A stretch of 64,000 nt of DNA, taken from positions 62,001 through 126,000 of the forward strand of contig DASYAV010000127.1 in the NCBI GenBank assembly GCA_036501145.1, read 5' to 3'. The stretch comes from PALSA-505 sp036501145 (GTDB lineage Bacteria; Actinomycetota; Actinomycetes; Streptosporangiales; Streptosporangiaceae). The translations under genes and the position numbers were made by a program. The notes below the pieces were generated by a model, which was not told the DNA's origin, made no database searches, and saw nothing but the letters and a program-made list of their open reading frames with translations. Below are positions 8,188 to 16,026 of this stretch, piece after piece (the first letter of the stretch is position 1; every line of letters starts with the position of its first letter).

Positions 8188-8842
8188 GGCCGCCGTCAAT
8201 CGCGATGATCTGGCCGGTGACCCAGGAGGACCGCTCGGACACGAAGAACTGCACGCCGTTGGCGATGTCGGCGGGCTCACCCAGCCGCCGGGTGGCGATG
8301 CCATCGACCAGCGCCGCCTGCCCATCCGGGCCGTAGCCCTCCCACTGCTTCTCGGTGGTCGGGTTGGACCGGATGAAGCCGGGCGCGATGCAGTTCACCG
8401 TGATCCCGAACGGGCCCAGTTCGCGGGCCATCTGCCGGGTGAAGCCGATCTGGCCGGCCTTGGCGCTGGTGTAGGCCTGGATGCCGGTCCTGCTGGTGGA
8501 CAGGCCCGCCGAGGAGGCGATGTTGACGATCCGCCCCCAGCGCCGCTCCTTCATTCCAGGCAGCACGGCCCGGGTGCACTGGAACGTGGTGATCAGGTTG
8601 GCGTTGACCACCGCCCACCAGTCCGCGTCGGTGACCTCCTCCAGCGGGATGCCCACCTGCCCGGCCACCCCGCCGGCGCAGTTGACCAGGATGTCGACCG
8701 GGCCGACCGCGGTGAAGTACTCCGCCACGGCCGCCGGGTCGGACAGATCCGCGATGTCCTTGTCCACCCCGTGCACCTTGACCCCGTCGCCGCGCAGCGC
8801 ATCCGCGATGCCGGCGCCGATGCCGTGCGCCGTGCCGGTCAC
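8174..8842 (-). CDS. SDR-family oxidoreductase with disturbed N-terminus
   Basis: A classical short-chain dehydrogenase: TGxxxGIG (TGTAHGIG), NCAGG, IVNIASS, catalytic YTSAK, and the C-terminal IDGGHAGL. From GTG 8842 it is 222 residues but lacks the first beta strand. The same frame continues upstream to a stop at 8903-8905 and encodes LNAGPAGKTAVVTG, a proper SDR N-terminus, but offers only a CTG (8875) as start. Removing one G from the GGGGG run near 8886 would join this frame to ATG 8906. So either CTG initiates, or there is a real or sequencing frameshift. As first gene of the run to 3319, it probably oxidises an alcohol intermediate. Confidence 0.78.
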   Translation of the reverse strand: MTGTAHGIGAGIADALRGDGVKVHGVDKDIADLSDPAAVAEYFTAVGPVDILVNCAGGVAGQVGIPLEEVTDADWWAVVNANLITTFQCTRAVLPGMKERRWGRIVNIASSAGLSTSRTGIQAYTSAKAGQIGFTRQMARELGPFGITVNCIAPGFIRSNPTTEKQWEGYGPDGQAALVDGIATRRLGEPADIANGVQFFVSERSSWVTGQIIAIDGGHAGL

Positions 8843-9121
8843 GACGGCCGTCTTCCCGGCCGGCCCCGCGTTCAGCGGGACACCCCCGCCCGGCGAAAGT
8901 GATCATCAGAGTGGCAGACAGCGCCCGTCCCGGGAGCGCGCATGATGCCGTGCACTCAGCCTCCGTATCTGTCCTCGCCTGGACCCGGCTGATGATGGCG
9001 GCCGGGTCGAACCCACACGTTTGCCCTCAGGCACTTTAACCCGTATACCGCGGTCCGGGCCAGGGGGGTATGCGCGGTCCGGCTCGCGGGCGCGGCCCCG
9101 GACCAGGTAAAGAGGATGACG

Positions 9122-9679
9122 ATGCCCACGTCCGAGATGAGCCTCCGGCTGCTCGATGGCCGGCAATCCGCCGCGCTGGCCGGTGAGATGCAGGCACTGC
9201 ACGCCGAGGTGTACTCCGCCCCGCCGTTCCGGCACGAGGTGGACGCCGACGGGTTCGCCCGGCGCTGGCGGGTGCAGTGCCGCCAGCCCGGCTTCGCGCT
9301 GGCCGAGGCGCGGCACGGCGGCTACCTCGTCGGGTTCGCCGCCGGGATGCCGCTGCGGCCGTCCACCTCGTGGTGGCGGGAACTGACCAGCCCACTGCCG
9401 GACACGATCACCACCGAGCACCCGGGCCGCACCTTCGCTCTGACCGACCTGCTGGTCCGCGCGGCCTGGCGGCGGCAGGGCATCGGCCGGGATCTGCACG
9501 ATGCCATCCTGGCCGGCCGGGCCGAGGAACGGGCCACGCTCACCATCGACCCGGCCGCCGCACCGGCGCTGGCCGCCCTGCAGCGCTGGGGCTGGCAAAA
9601 GGCCGCCCGGGCCCGCAACCCGCGCCCCGGCGAGCCCGCGCTTGACGTCCTCATCCGCCCACTCCTAGCAGCCGGGTAA
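9122..9679 (+). CDS. GNAT-family N-acetyltransferase
   Basis: A 185-residue protein with the acetyl-CoA binding core: ALTDLLVRAAWRRQGIGRDLHDAI, where R-x-x-G-I-G is the pyrophosphate-binding motif A, and a C-terminal aromatic segment LQRWGWQKA. Two ATGs (9116 and 9122) are in frame; AGAGG at 9111-9115 is ideally spaced for 9122. The N-terminal half (EMQALHAEVYSAPPF) resembles a family of actinobacterial GNATs of unknown substrate. It stands alone, divergent from the SDR operon across about 215 bp. That gap holds two direct copies of CGCGGTCCGG and an inverted CCGGACC, possibly regulatory, but no clear promoter. Confidence 0.82.
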   Translation: MPTSEMSLRLLDGRQSAALAGEMQALHAEVYSAPPFRHEVDADGFARRWRVQCRQPGFALAEARHGGYLVGFAAGMPLRPSTSWWRELTSPLPDTITTEHPGRTFALTDLLVRAAWRRQGIGRDLHDAILAGRAEERATLTIDPAAAPALAALQRWGWQKAARARNPRPGEPALDVLIRPLLAAG

Positions 9680-9704
9680 CCAAGACCCGAAGGGAGCAAC
9701 GCCG

Positions 9705-9911
9705 TGGGCCTGGTTACACCAGCGGTCCGAGACGGATCCGCGGTGGGGCACGCTGGCCGGGAAGTTCCAGGAGAAGTATGCGCAGGCTTTCGGGGGCAGG
9801 TCATTCGAGCAGTGGCGGTCGACCTTCTCCCAGTCCCTGCTCATTCAGGTGGAGCGCATCATCGCCTGGACCAGAACCCCCGCAGGTCTCGCGTACCGGG
9901 CGGTGCCCTAG
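9705..9911 (+). pseudogene. Orphan protein-coding fragment without usable start
   Basis: This frame encodes a well-composed 68-residue stretch (SETDPRWGTLAGKF, EKYAQAFGGRSFEQW, VERIIAWTRTPAGLAYRAVP) ending in TAG. No ATG/GTG start is in frame; upstream it closes at 9666. A good ribosome site (AGGGAG, 9691-9696) and a GTG at 9704 sit just before it but in another frame, whose product is arginine-rich junk. The pattern suggests the C-terminal remnant of a gene disrupted by a frameshift or deletion. I do not recognise the family. Confidence 0.4.
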
Positions 9912-9953
9912 AAACCGGTTGCCACGCTGACCTCTTCCGGCCAAGCTGAGCCG

Positions 9954-10922
9954 ATGGCAGGGCCGTTCTTCATCGCTGGCACCGGCCGGTGCGGTACCAG
10001 CCAGCTATTGCAGGTACTGGGTGAGCACCCCGACGTGCATGGCCTGCACTGGGAAACCCGATTCCTGATCGACCCCGGTGGGTTCGAGGATCTGGCCCGG
10101 GCCCTGACCGACGCCTACACCCCCTACCACGCCGACGACGCGCTGCGGCGGGCCGCCTGGCTGCTGAACGAGCGGCTCACCGGGCTGACAGCGGAGGAGT
10201 TCCGCGGCTGGGGACTGGCCGAGGAGATCGGCGTCGCCGGCTACCGCGCCGCCACCGACCGGCTGTGGCAGCAGCTGACCTGGTATGAGTTCGACGTCAC
10301 GGTCCCTCCGCTCAGCTATCGGTACGGCCGCTGGCAATACGCTCCTGGGGAGGCACGGTCCCTGCGCCGGGTAGTGGCCAGATACTTCCCCGACCGCAGG
10401 CAGCTCATCACGATCGTGCGTGAATTCGCCGCCGGCCTGTTCGAAACGGCGGCGCACCGTGCCGGGAAGGCCACCTGGTGCGAGAAGACCCCGCTCAACC
10501 TGCTGTCCATCCCGTTCCTGCGCGAACTGTTTCCCGAGGCCACGATCGTGGTCATCATGCGGCACCCCTGTCAGGTTGCCGCGTCTCACCTTGACCAGCC
10601 CTGGGCGCCATCCGTACCGGACGACGTGCTGCATTGGCTGCAACCGATGTACCAACGCTGGCCCAGCCAGCGTGACTCTCTGCTCGATCAGCCCTGGTAC
10701 GTCGAGGTCAAAGCGGAAACCCTGGCCGAGGACTGGCCAGCCAGCAGGCGGGAACTCTTCAGCCGGCTAGGCCTTCCCGACGCCGAAACCACGAGCAGTT
10801 TTACCGCCGACGGCCTCAGCGACCGCATCAGCCAGCTTGACCCCGGCACCCGCAGCCAGCTAGTCACCGGCCTGCAATGGGCCTCCCAGCGCCTGGGCTA
10901 CCAGCCCGATCCATGTCCATGA
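9954..10922 (+). CDS. Sulfotransferase family protein
   Basis: A 322-residue PAPS-dependent sulfotransferase-like protein. The 5'-phosphosulfate loop is FFIAGTGRCGTSQLL at residues 5-19, with catalytic-type E-T-R in HWETRF, and the 3'-phosphate region is TIVVIMRHPCQVAASHL, where Arg and Ser are the expected PAPS ligands. Such enzymes sulfonate small molecules, glycans or lipids. Third-position base choice is more relaxed than in neighbours (many TTC/CTT/ACG/TCT mixtures), hinting at recent acquisition. The preceding fragment and the following 180-bp gap also look degraded. No partner biosynthetic genes lie nearby, so the acceptor is unknown. Confidence 0.85.
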   Translation: MAGPFFIAGTGRCGTSQLLQVLGEHPDVHGLHWETRFLIDPGGFEDLARALTDAYTPYHADDALRRAAWLLNERLTGLTAEEFRGWGLAEEIGVAGYRAATDRLWQQLTWYEFDVTVPPLSYRYGRWQYAPGEARSLRRVVARYFPDRRQLITIVREFAAGLFETAAHRAGKATWCEKTPLNLLSIPFLRELFPEATIVVIMRHPCQVAASHLDQPWAPSVPDDVLHWLQPMYQRWPSQRDSLLDQPWYVEVKAETLAEDWPASRRELFSRLGLPDAETTSSFTADGLSDRISQLDPGTRSQLVTGLQWASQRLGYQPDPCP

Positions 10923-11102
10923 CGGGGATCACCGATTCGCGACTCGAAGACGCTTGCAGAGCTTCGGGGCTGCCGTCGAGCACCTACGGCTGGAGTCGAC
11001 CGGGATCGCCACGACCATCCTGATGAGGCCGGTCAAGGCAACCGCGACCCACACTTAGCTATCCCGAAACGCCCATTCAGTCATCGGCTCACGTCCCGCG
11101 GG

Positions 11103-11948
11103 TTACCTGAGGTACCGGCGGAACCAGTCGGTGACGGCCGCGTCCACGAGTTTCGCGTCGGCGGTCTGCGGTGCCGGTTCGGTGCCGGGCTCAGCGGCGA
11201 AAGCGTGCCCCATCCCGGAGATGCTGGTCAGGCCCGCTCGTTCCGGGTCGGTGTAACGCTGGCGAAGTTCAGCATGCAGCCGCTGTGCCTGCCGTGGGAA
11301 GGCAGGGTCATCTTCGGAGCCGGTGATCAGCAGGATCGCGGGCTGCGGATCCGCCGCGGCGAACTCGCCGGCACAGGAGACAAGGTCGAACCGGGTGGCA
11401 ACCGCCCTCGAGGCGTCGCTCCATGGGTAGCTCACGTCGAACCGGCGCTCGTTGGCCGCCACGACTTCGGCAAGCTGGATGACCGGGCTGATCAGCGCCG
11501 CAGCGGCGACCTGCGCCGCGTGACCGGCCATCACCAGCTGTGCGGGAAGCGCACCGACCGAGGCTCCCACCACGCCGATCGGGCCGGCGGTGACGGGCAG
11601 CTGGGCGCGTAGTTCGGCCAGCACCCCCGGGAACTCATCCACGGCCTGGGTGACCTGTGGGTCGAACGCCTGCAGCACCGCGTCCTTGTAGCCCAGCTGC
11701 ATGAACTCTTCCAAACCGCCCGGTAGCTGCCGCCGGCCATGCATCGGCAGATCAAGGTAAACGCGCCACGCCCCGGTTGCTGCCAGGGGAAGCGCCGCGG
11801 CCATCGCAGCCGCGCTGCGCGGTGGGTCATTCAGGTGCCAGGCCACGACCAATGGCGCGGGCTCACTCTCGTCCTGCCCGTCCGGCGGCAGCGCCACGTA
11901 GGGGACGCCGGCTGCCACGCCCTCGATGACCGCATCCTGGTCGCTCAT
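11103..11948 (-). CDS. Alpha/beta hydrolase (dienelactone hydrolase/S9-like)
   Basis: A 281-residue hydrolase. It has VVAWHLNDPP near the oxyanion loop, nucleophile elbow GVVGASVGALPAQ (Ser), acid ITGSEDDPAFP and catalytic His in SGMGHAFA, all in family order. The substrate is unknown; esterases, lactonases and peptidases share this fold. Two starts are possible: GTG 11960 touches a GAGGAG site directly, while ATG 11948 lies 12 bases after it; I prefer ATG. It is a single gene between the sulfotransferase (convergent) and another hydrolase. Base composition is somewhat less GC-biased than the operons around it. Confidence 0.82.
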   Translation of the reverse strand: MSDQDAVIEGVAAGVPYVALPPDGQDESEPAPLVVAWHLNDPPRSAAAMAAALPLAATGAWRVYLDLPMHGRRQLPGGLEEFMQLGYKDAVLQAFDPQVTQAVDEFPGVLAELRAQLPVTAGPIGVVGASVGALPAQLVMAGHAAQVAAAALISPVIQLAEVVAANERRFDVSYPWSDASRAVATRFDLVSCAGEFAAADPQPAILLITGSEDDPAFPRQAQRLHAELRQRYTDPERAGLTSISGMGHAFAAEPGTEPAPQTADAKLVDAAVTDWFRRYLR

Positions 11949-12088
11949 CCGCTCATCCACTCCTCGGTTGGCCCTGTGACCAGGGCGCGTTTCGTTTCAC
12001 AGAGGAGATTAAGCGGTGAGTCGGACAGCTCAGGAGGCGGGCAGCGTTCCCGGCCATGATGGCAGCCAGCCTCTCAGCTGCGGAGGCC

Positions 12089-12976
12089 TCATCGGCTCAG
12101 GAAAGCGGCCACGGCGGCGAGCCACTGCTGGGGCTGGTCGATGTGGGCCATGTGCCCGGCCTCGTCCAGTATCACCGCCCGGGCGGCCGGTATCGCGGCT
12201 GCGGCCTGCTCGGCCAGGACAGCCGGGAAGCACAGGTCCTGGCGGCCTTGCAGCAGCAGGATCGGCAGCCCGGTAGCGGCCAGCCTGGCCGGGGCGCCGT
12301 CGAGCAGGGCCGGCGGGAGCGCACCGGCCACGAACGCCCGGGCCCAGTCGGCGGAGAACCGCACGTCGTCCATCCGGCGCAGGTACTCCGCGCGGCCGGC
12401 AGCCCGCCACACGTGCACCGAGGCCGCCACCACGGCGTCGGCACGGACGAGGTCCGGGGTTGGCTCCGGCGTGCCCTGCCACGCCGGGGGTGGCTGGCTG
12501 TCGAGTATCGCGGCCGCTTCGGGCCAGTCCGCGTAAGCGCCGGACGGCACCGGCAGCATGCTGCTGGAGGCGATCACCAGGCGGCGCACCTGGCCGGGGG
12601 CGGCCAGCACCAGCCGCTGCGCGAGCACGCCGCCGTAGGAGAAGCCGAGCACGTCCACCTGCCCGGCGCCCAGCACATCCAGCAAGGCCAGCAGGTCGGC
12701 CACCGCGGCGTCCGGGGTGTACGCCGGGGTGGGCAGGCCGCGGGTGGAGCCGCCGCACCCGCGCAGGTCGGCGAACACGACGCGGAACCCCCCGGCCGGC
12801 CCGCCCAGCCCGGTCAGCGGGTCGCGCAGATAGGTGTGGTCCCAGTCCGGGCCGCCGTGGATGACCAGCAGCACACGGCCGCCGGGGTCCCCGGCTTGCG
12901 CCGTCAGCAGCCGGACCGGCGGGTCGGCTGACACCTGCACGAGGGTGCGGGTCAGCGCTGGCTTTAGCGTGGTCAT
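12089..12976 (-). CDS. Alpha/beta hydrolase, prolyl aminopeptidase-like
   Basis: A 295-residue protein with the S33 peptidase layout: oxyanion motif HGGPDWDHTYL, DLRGCGGSTRG, nucleophile elbow LGFSYGGVLAQ, acid LLQGRQDLCFP and His in EAGHMAHIDQP. HGGPG-type motifs typify proline iminopeptidases, which release N-terminal Pro from peptides, although hydrolases of this subgroup also cleave other amides and esters. The ATG 12976 start has no Shine-Dalgarno site; GATAAT lies 5 bases upstream, so the message may be leaderless. It is divergent from hutH, sharing a 69-bp gap, so it may be co-regulated with amino acid breakdown. Confidence 0.85.
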   Translation of the reverse strand: MTTLKPALTRTLVQVSADPPVRLLTAQAGDPGGRVLLVIHGGPDWDHTYLRDPLTGLGGPAGGFRVVFADLRGCGGSTRGLPTPAYTPDAAVADLLALLDVLGAGQVDVLGFSYGGVLAQRLVLAAPGQVRRLVIASSSMLPVPSGAYADWPEAAAILDSQPPPAWQGTPEPTPDLVRADAVVAASVHVWRAAGRAEYLRRMDDVRFSADWARAFVAGALPPALLDGAPARLAATGLPILLLQGRQDLCFPAVLAEQAAAAIPAARAVILDEAGHMAHIDQPQQWLAAVAAFLSR

Positions 12977-13045
12977 CGTTCATTATCAATACCCTGGCGT
13001 TGGCCCGGGGCGCTGGTGACCCGGGCACCGGATGAGGAGACGACG

Positions 13046-14653
13046 ATGACGAATCCGCCGAACGGACATGGGCAGGCACCGGGCGGGCAGCTCGTCACCG
13101 CCGGGAACGCGGCCGCCGAGGAGGTCGCGCTCGGGCCGGCCGGCACCTCGCTGGCCGACGTGATCGCGGTGGCCCGGCGGGACGCGGCGGTCCGGCTGAC
13201 CGACGCCGCGATGGCCGCGATGGCCGAGTCCAGGGACGCGGTGGAGACGCTGGCCGGCGCGGCCACCCCCGCCTACGGCATCTCCACCGGGTTCGGTGCG
13301 CTCGCCATCCGGCACATCCCGCCCGACCTGCGCGAGGACCTGCAGGCCAGCCTGATCCGGTCGCACGCCGCCGGGCTCGGCGCGGTGGCCGAGCGGGAGG
13401 TCGTGCGGGCGCTGATGTTCCTCCGGCTCAAGACGCTGGCCAGCGGGCGGACCGGGGTGCGGCCGGTGGTGGCCGCGACGCTGGCCGCGATGCTGAACGC
13501 CGGGGTGACGCCGGCCGTGCGCGAGTACGGCTCGCTCGGCTGCAGCGGCGACCTGGCCCCGCTCGCGCACTGCGCGATGGTGCTCACCGGCGAGGGCGAG
13601 GCGGTCACCGCCGATGGCCAGGTCATCCCGGGCGGGCAGGCGCTCAGCCAGGCCGGGATCAGCCCGGTCCGGCTGGCCGCCAAGGAGGGGCTGGCGCTGA
13701 TCAACGGCACCGACGGGATGCTCGGCATGCTGATCCTGGCCTGCGCCGATCTGGCCGCGCTGTGCCAGGCCGCGGACGTGACCGCCGCGATGAGCGTGGA
13801 GGCGCTGCTCGGCACCGACCAGGCGTTCCGGCCCGAACTGCACCAGCCGCTGCGGCCGCACCCGGGGCAGGTGGCCAGCGCGGCCAACATGTTCCGGGTG
13901 CTGGCCGGGTCGGGCATCGTGGCCTCACACCGCGAGGGCGACACCAGGGTGCAGGATCCCTACTCGTTCCGGTGCGCGCCACAGGTCTGCGGGGCGGTTC
14001 GGGACACCCTTGCTCATGCCTTGACGGTGGCCGGGCGGGAGTTGGCGGCAGCCATCGACAATCCGGTGGTGCTTCCCACTGGCGAGGTGAGCTCGAACGG
14101 TAACTTTCACGGCGCGCCGGTGGGTTATGTGCTGGACTTCCTGGCCATCGCGGTGGCCGACCTGGGCTCGATCGCCGAGCGGCGCACCGACCGGCTGCTG
14201 GACCAGGCCCGCTCGCACGGGCTGCCGCCGTTCCTGGCCGCCAACCCCGGCGTCGACTCCGGGCTGATGATCGCCCAGTACACGCAGGCGGCGATGGTGT
14301 CGGAGAACAAGCGACTGGCCAGCCCGGCCAGCGTGGACTCGATCCCCAGCTCGGGCATGCAGGAGGACCACGTCTCGATGGGCTGGTCGGCGGCCCGCAA
14401 GCTGCGCAGCGCGCTGGCCAACCTGCGCCGCATCCTGGCCATCGAGCTGGTGGTGGCGGCCCGGGCGACCGAGCTGCGCGCCCCGCTGGAGCCCGCGGCG
14501 GCCACCGCGGCGGTGATCGCGGCGCTGCGCGAGACCGTGCCCGGGATGGGCTCGGACCGGTTCCTGTCCCCGGAGCTGGCCGCGGCCGAACAGGTGGTCG
14601 GATCCGGTGCCATGGTGCGGGCCGCGGCCACGGCGGCCGGGGAGCTGGCTTGA
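13046..14653 (+). CDS. hutH: Histidine ammonia-lyase
   Basis: A 535-residue lyase that deaminates L-His to urocanate and ammonia. Visible features are YGISTGFG near residue 77 (catalytic Tyr loop), the cofactor triad in GSLGCSGDLAPLAH (Cys166-Ser167-Gly168 would cyclise to MIO), RSHAAG, SSNGNFHGAPV, and MQEDHVSMG. The QEDH motif favours histidine over Phe/Tyr ammonia-lyases, which usually have NQD. Cys-Ser-Gly instead of Ala-Ser-Gly is, as I recall, usual in actinomycete HutH. ATG 13046 is preceded by GAGGAGA; a GTG 10 codons earlier lacks such a site. No hutU, hutI or hutG is nearby. Confidence 0.93.
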   Translation: MTNPPNGHGQAPGGQLVTAGNAAAEEVALGPAGTSLADVIAVARRDAAVRLTDAAMAAMAESRDAVETLAGAATPAYGISTGFGALAIRHIPPDLREDLQASLIRSHAAGLGAVAEREVVRALMFLRLKTLASGRTGVRPVVAATLAAMLNAGVTPAVREYGSLGCSGDLAPLAHCAMVLTGEGEAVTADGQVIPGGQALSQAGISPVRLAAKEGLALINGTDGMLGMLILACADLAALCQAADVTAAMSVEALLGTDQAFRPELHQPLRPHPGQVASAANMFRVLAGSGIVASHREGDTRVQDPYSFRCAPQVCGAVRDTLAHALTVAGRELAAAIDNPVVLPTGEVSSNGNFHGAPVGYVLDFLAIAVADLGSIAERRTDRLLDQARSHGLPPFLAANPGVDSGLMIAQYTQAAMVSENKRLASPASVDSIPSSGMQEDHVSMGWSAARKLRSALANLRRILAIELVVAARATELRAPLEPAAATAAVIAALRETVPGMGSDRFLSPELAAAEQVVGSGAMVRAAATAAGELA

Positions 14654-14696
14654 CCAAGTCCACCGAGGTGGGGCCGGCGGGCCCGGGGAGCGTGCC

Positions 14697-15932
14697 GTGA
14701 AGCTGTCGGAGGTGCGCGCCCTGGTGCGGCCGGCCGCGCCGGAGTTCGACCCGGTCCGGCGGCGGCTGGCCCGCTGTCACGACGTGGCCGGCCTGCGCGC
14801 GGCGGCCCGCCGGGTGCTGCCCCGCGCCGTGTTCGACTACGTGGACGGCGCGGCCGACGAGGAGGTCAGCCTGGCCGCCAACCGGCGGGCGTTCCGGGAG
14901 CACGCCTTCCTGCCCAGGGCGATGCGGGACGTGGCGGCGCCGAGCCTGCGGACGAGGGTGCTGGGCAGCGACCTGGCGGCGCCGTTCGGGCTGGCGCCCA
15001 CCGGGTACAGCCGGATGATGCATCCGGCCGGTGAGCAGGCCGCCGCACGGGCCGCCGCGGACACCCTGGGCGGGCCGGTGCCGTACGCGCTGTCCACCGT
15101 GGGCACGGCCTCGATCGAGGACGTCGGCGCGACCGGCCACCCGGCCTGGTGGTTCCAGCTCTACGTGTTGCGCGACCGCGCGCTGACCTGGGCGCTGCTG
15201 GACCGCGCCGCTGCGGCCGGGGCGACCGTGCTGGACGTCGCGGTGGACACCGCGGTCGGCGGGCAGCGGCTCCGCGACCTGCGGCACGGCATCACGATCC
15301 CGCCGAGCATCCGGCTGCGGACGATCGCCGACATCGCCGTCCACCTGCCGTACTGGACCGCGATGGTGTCCGGCCCGGCGCTCCGGTTCGCCAACCTGAC
15401 GCTGGACCCCGCGGCGGGCCCGCCGACGGTGGCGGGCCTGGCCGACCTGTTCGATCCGTCGGTGACCTGGGACGACCTGGCGCAGGTGCGGGCGCACTGG
15501 CCCGGCCGGCTGCTGGTGAAGGGGCCGCTGGGCCCGGCCGACGCCAAGCGGGCGGTCAGCCTGGGCGCCGACGGCGTTCATCTGTCCAACCACGGCGGGC
15601 GGCAGCTGGACCGGACGATCCCGCCGGTGCGGCTGGTCCGGCCGGTCCGCGAGGCACTCGGCGACGGCCCGGCGGTCGTGCTGGATTCCGGCATCCGGCA
15701 CGGCTCCGACATCGCGGTCGGGCTCGCCCTCGGCGCCGATCTGTGCCTGGTGGGCCGCGCCTACCTGTACGGGCTGGCGGCCGGCGGTGAGCAGGGCGTG
15801 CGCCGCGCCATCGCCATCCTGCACGCCGAACTGCGCCGCACCATGCAGCTGTGCGGGGTGACCAGCGTGCCGGAGCTGCGCACGGCAGGCCGCGACATCC
15901 TGGTGCCCGCGGGCGGGATTCCGGAGCCGTAG
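14697..15932 (+). CDS. FMN-dependent alpha-hydroxy-acid oxidase (lactate 2-monooxygenase-like)
   Basis: A 411-residue TIM-barrel flavoenzyme. Typical blocks are RAVFDYVDGAADEE, LAPTGYSRMMH, WWFQLYVLRDR, LLVKGPLGPADA (FMN Lys), LSNHGGRQLDR (catalytic His and Arg), and VLDSGIRHGSDI with ALGADLCLVGRAYLYGL. The family oxidises L-2-hydroxy acids (lactate, mandelate, glycolate) to 2-oxo acids using O2 or another acceptor. GTG 14697 has GGGGAG 6 bases upstream; an upstream in-frame ATG lies inside hutH. It starts 43 bp after hutH, so co-transcription is likely. A paralogue with the same domain order is at 47724-48977. Confidence 0.88.
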   Translation: MKLSEVRALVRPAAPEFDPVRRRLARCHDVAGLRAAARRVLPRAVFDYVDGAADEEVSLAANRRAFREHAFLPRAMRDVAAPSLRTRVLGSDLAAPFGLAPTGYSRMMHPAGEQAAARAAADTLGGPVPYALSTVGTASIEDVGATGHPAWWFQLYVLRDRALTWALLDRAAAAGATVLDVAVDTAVGGQRLRDLRHGITIPPSIRLRTIADIAVHLPYWTAMVSGPALRFANLTLDPAAGPPTVAGLADLFDPSVTWDDLAQVRAHWPGRLLVKGPLGPADAKRAVSLGADGVHLSNHGGRQLDRTIPPVRLVRPVREALGDGPAVVLDSGIRHGSDIAVGLALGADLCLVGRAYLYGLAAGGEQGVRRAIAILHAELRRTMQLCGVTSVPELRTAGRDILVPAGGIPEP

Positions 15933-16026
15933 CCCTCCGGCCGGGCCGGCGGCGATGATTTCGGCGGCCCGCCGCGGTCTTATCTGCCGGGAGGGACCGC
16001 ATGCGGACCTCGAAAAGGAGCGAGCA

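Noticed and set aside
9704..9949. 81-codon frame from GTG 9704
   Set aside because: Despite a good ribosome site its product is Arg/His-rich, while the frame one base later reads like real protein.
12030..13079. Minus-strand frame overlapping the iminopeptidase-like gene in another register
   Set aside because: It is low-complexity and overlaps a gene with a full catalytic triad.
13540..13570. Cys-Ser-Gly in HutH as a lost MIO cofactor
   Set aside because: Cys in place of Ala still allows MIO formation and is, as I recall, normal in actinomycete HutH.
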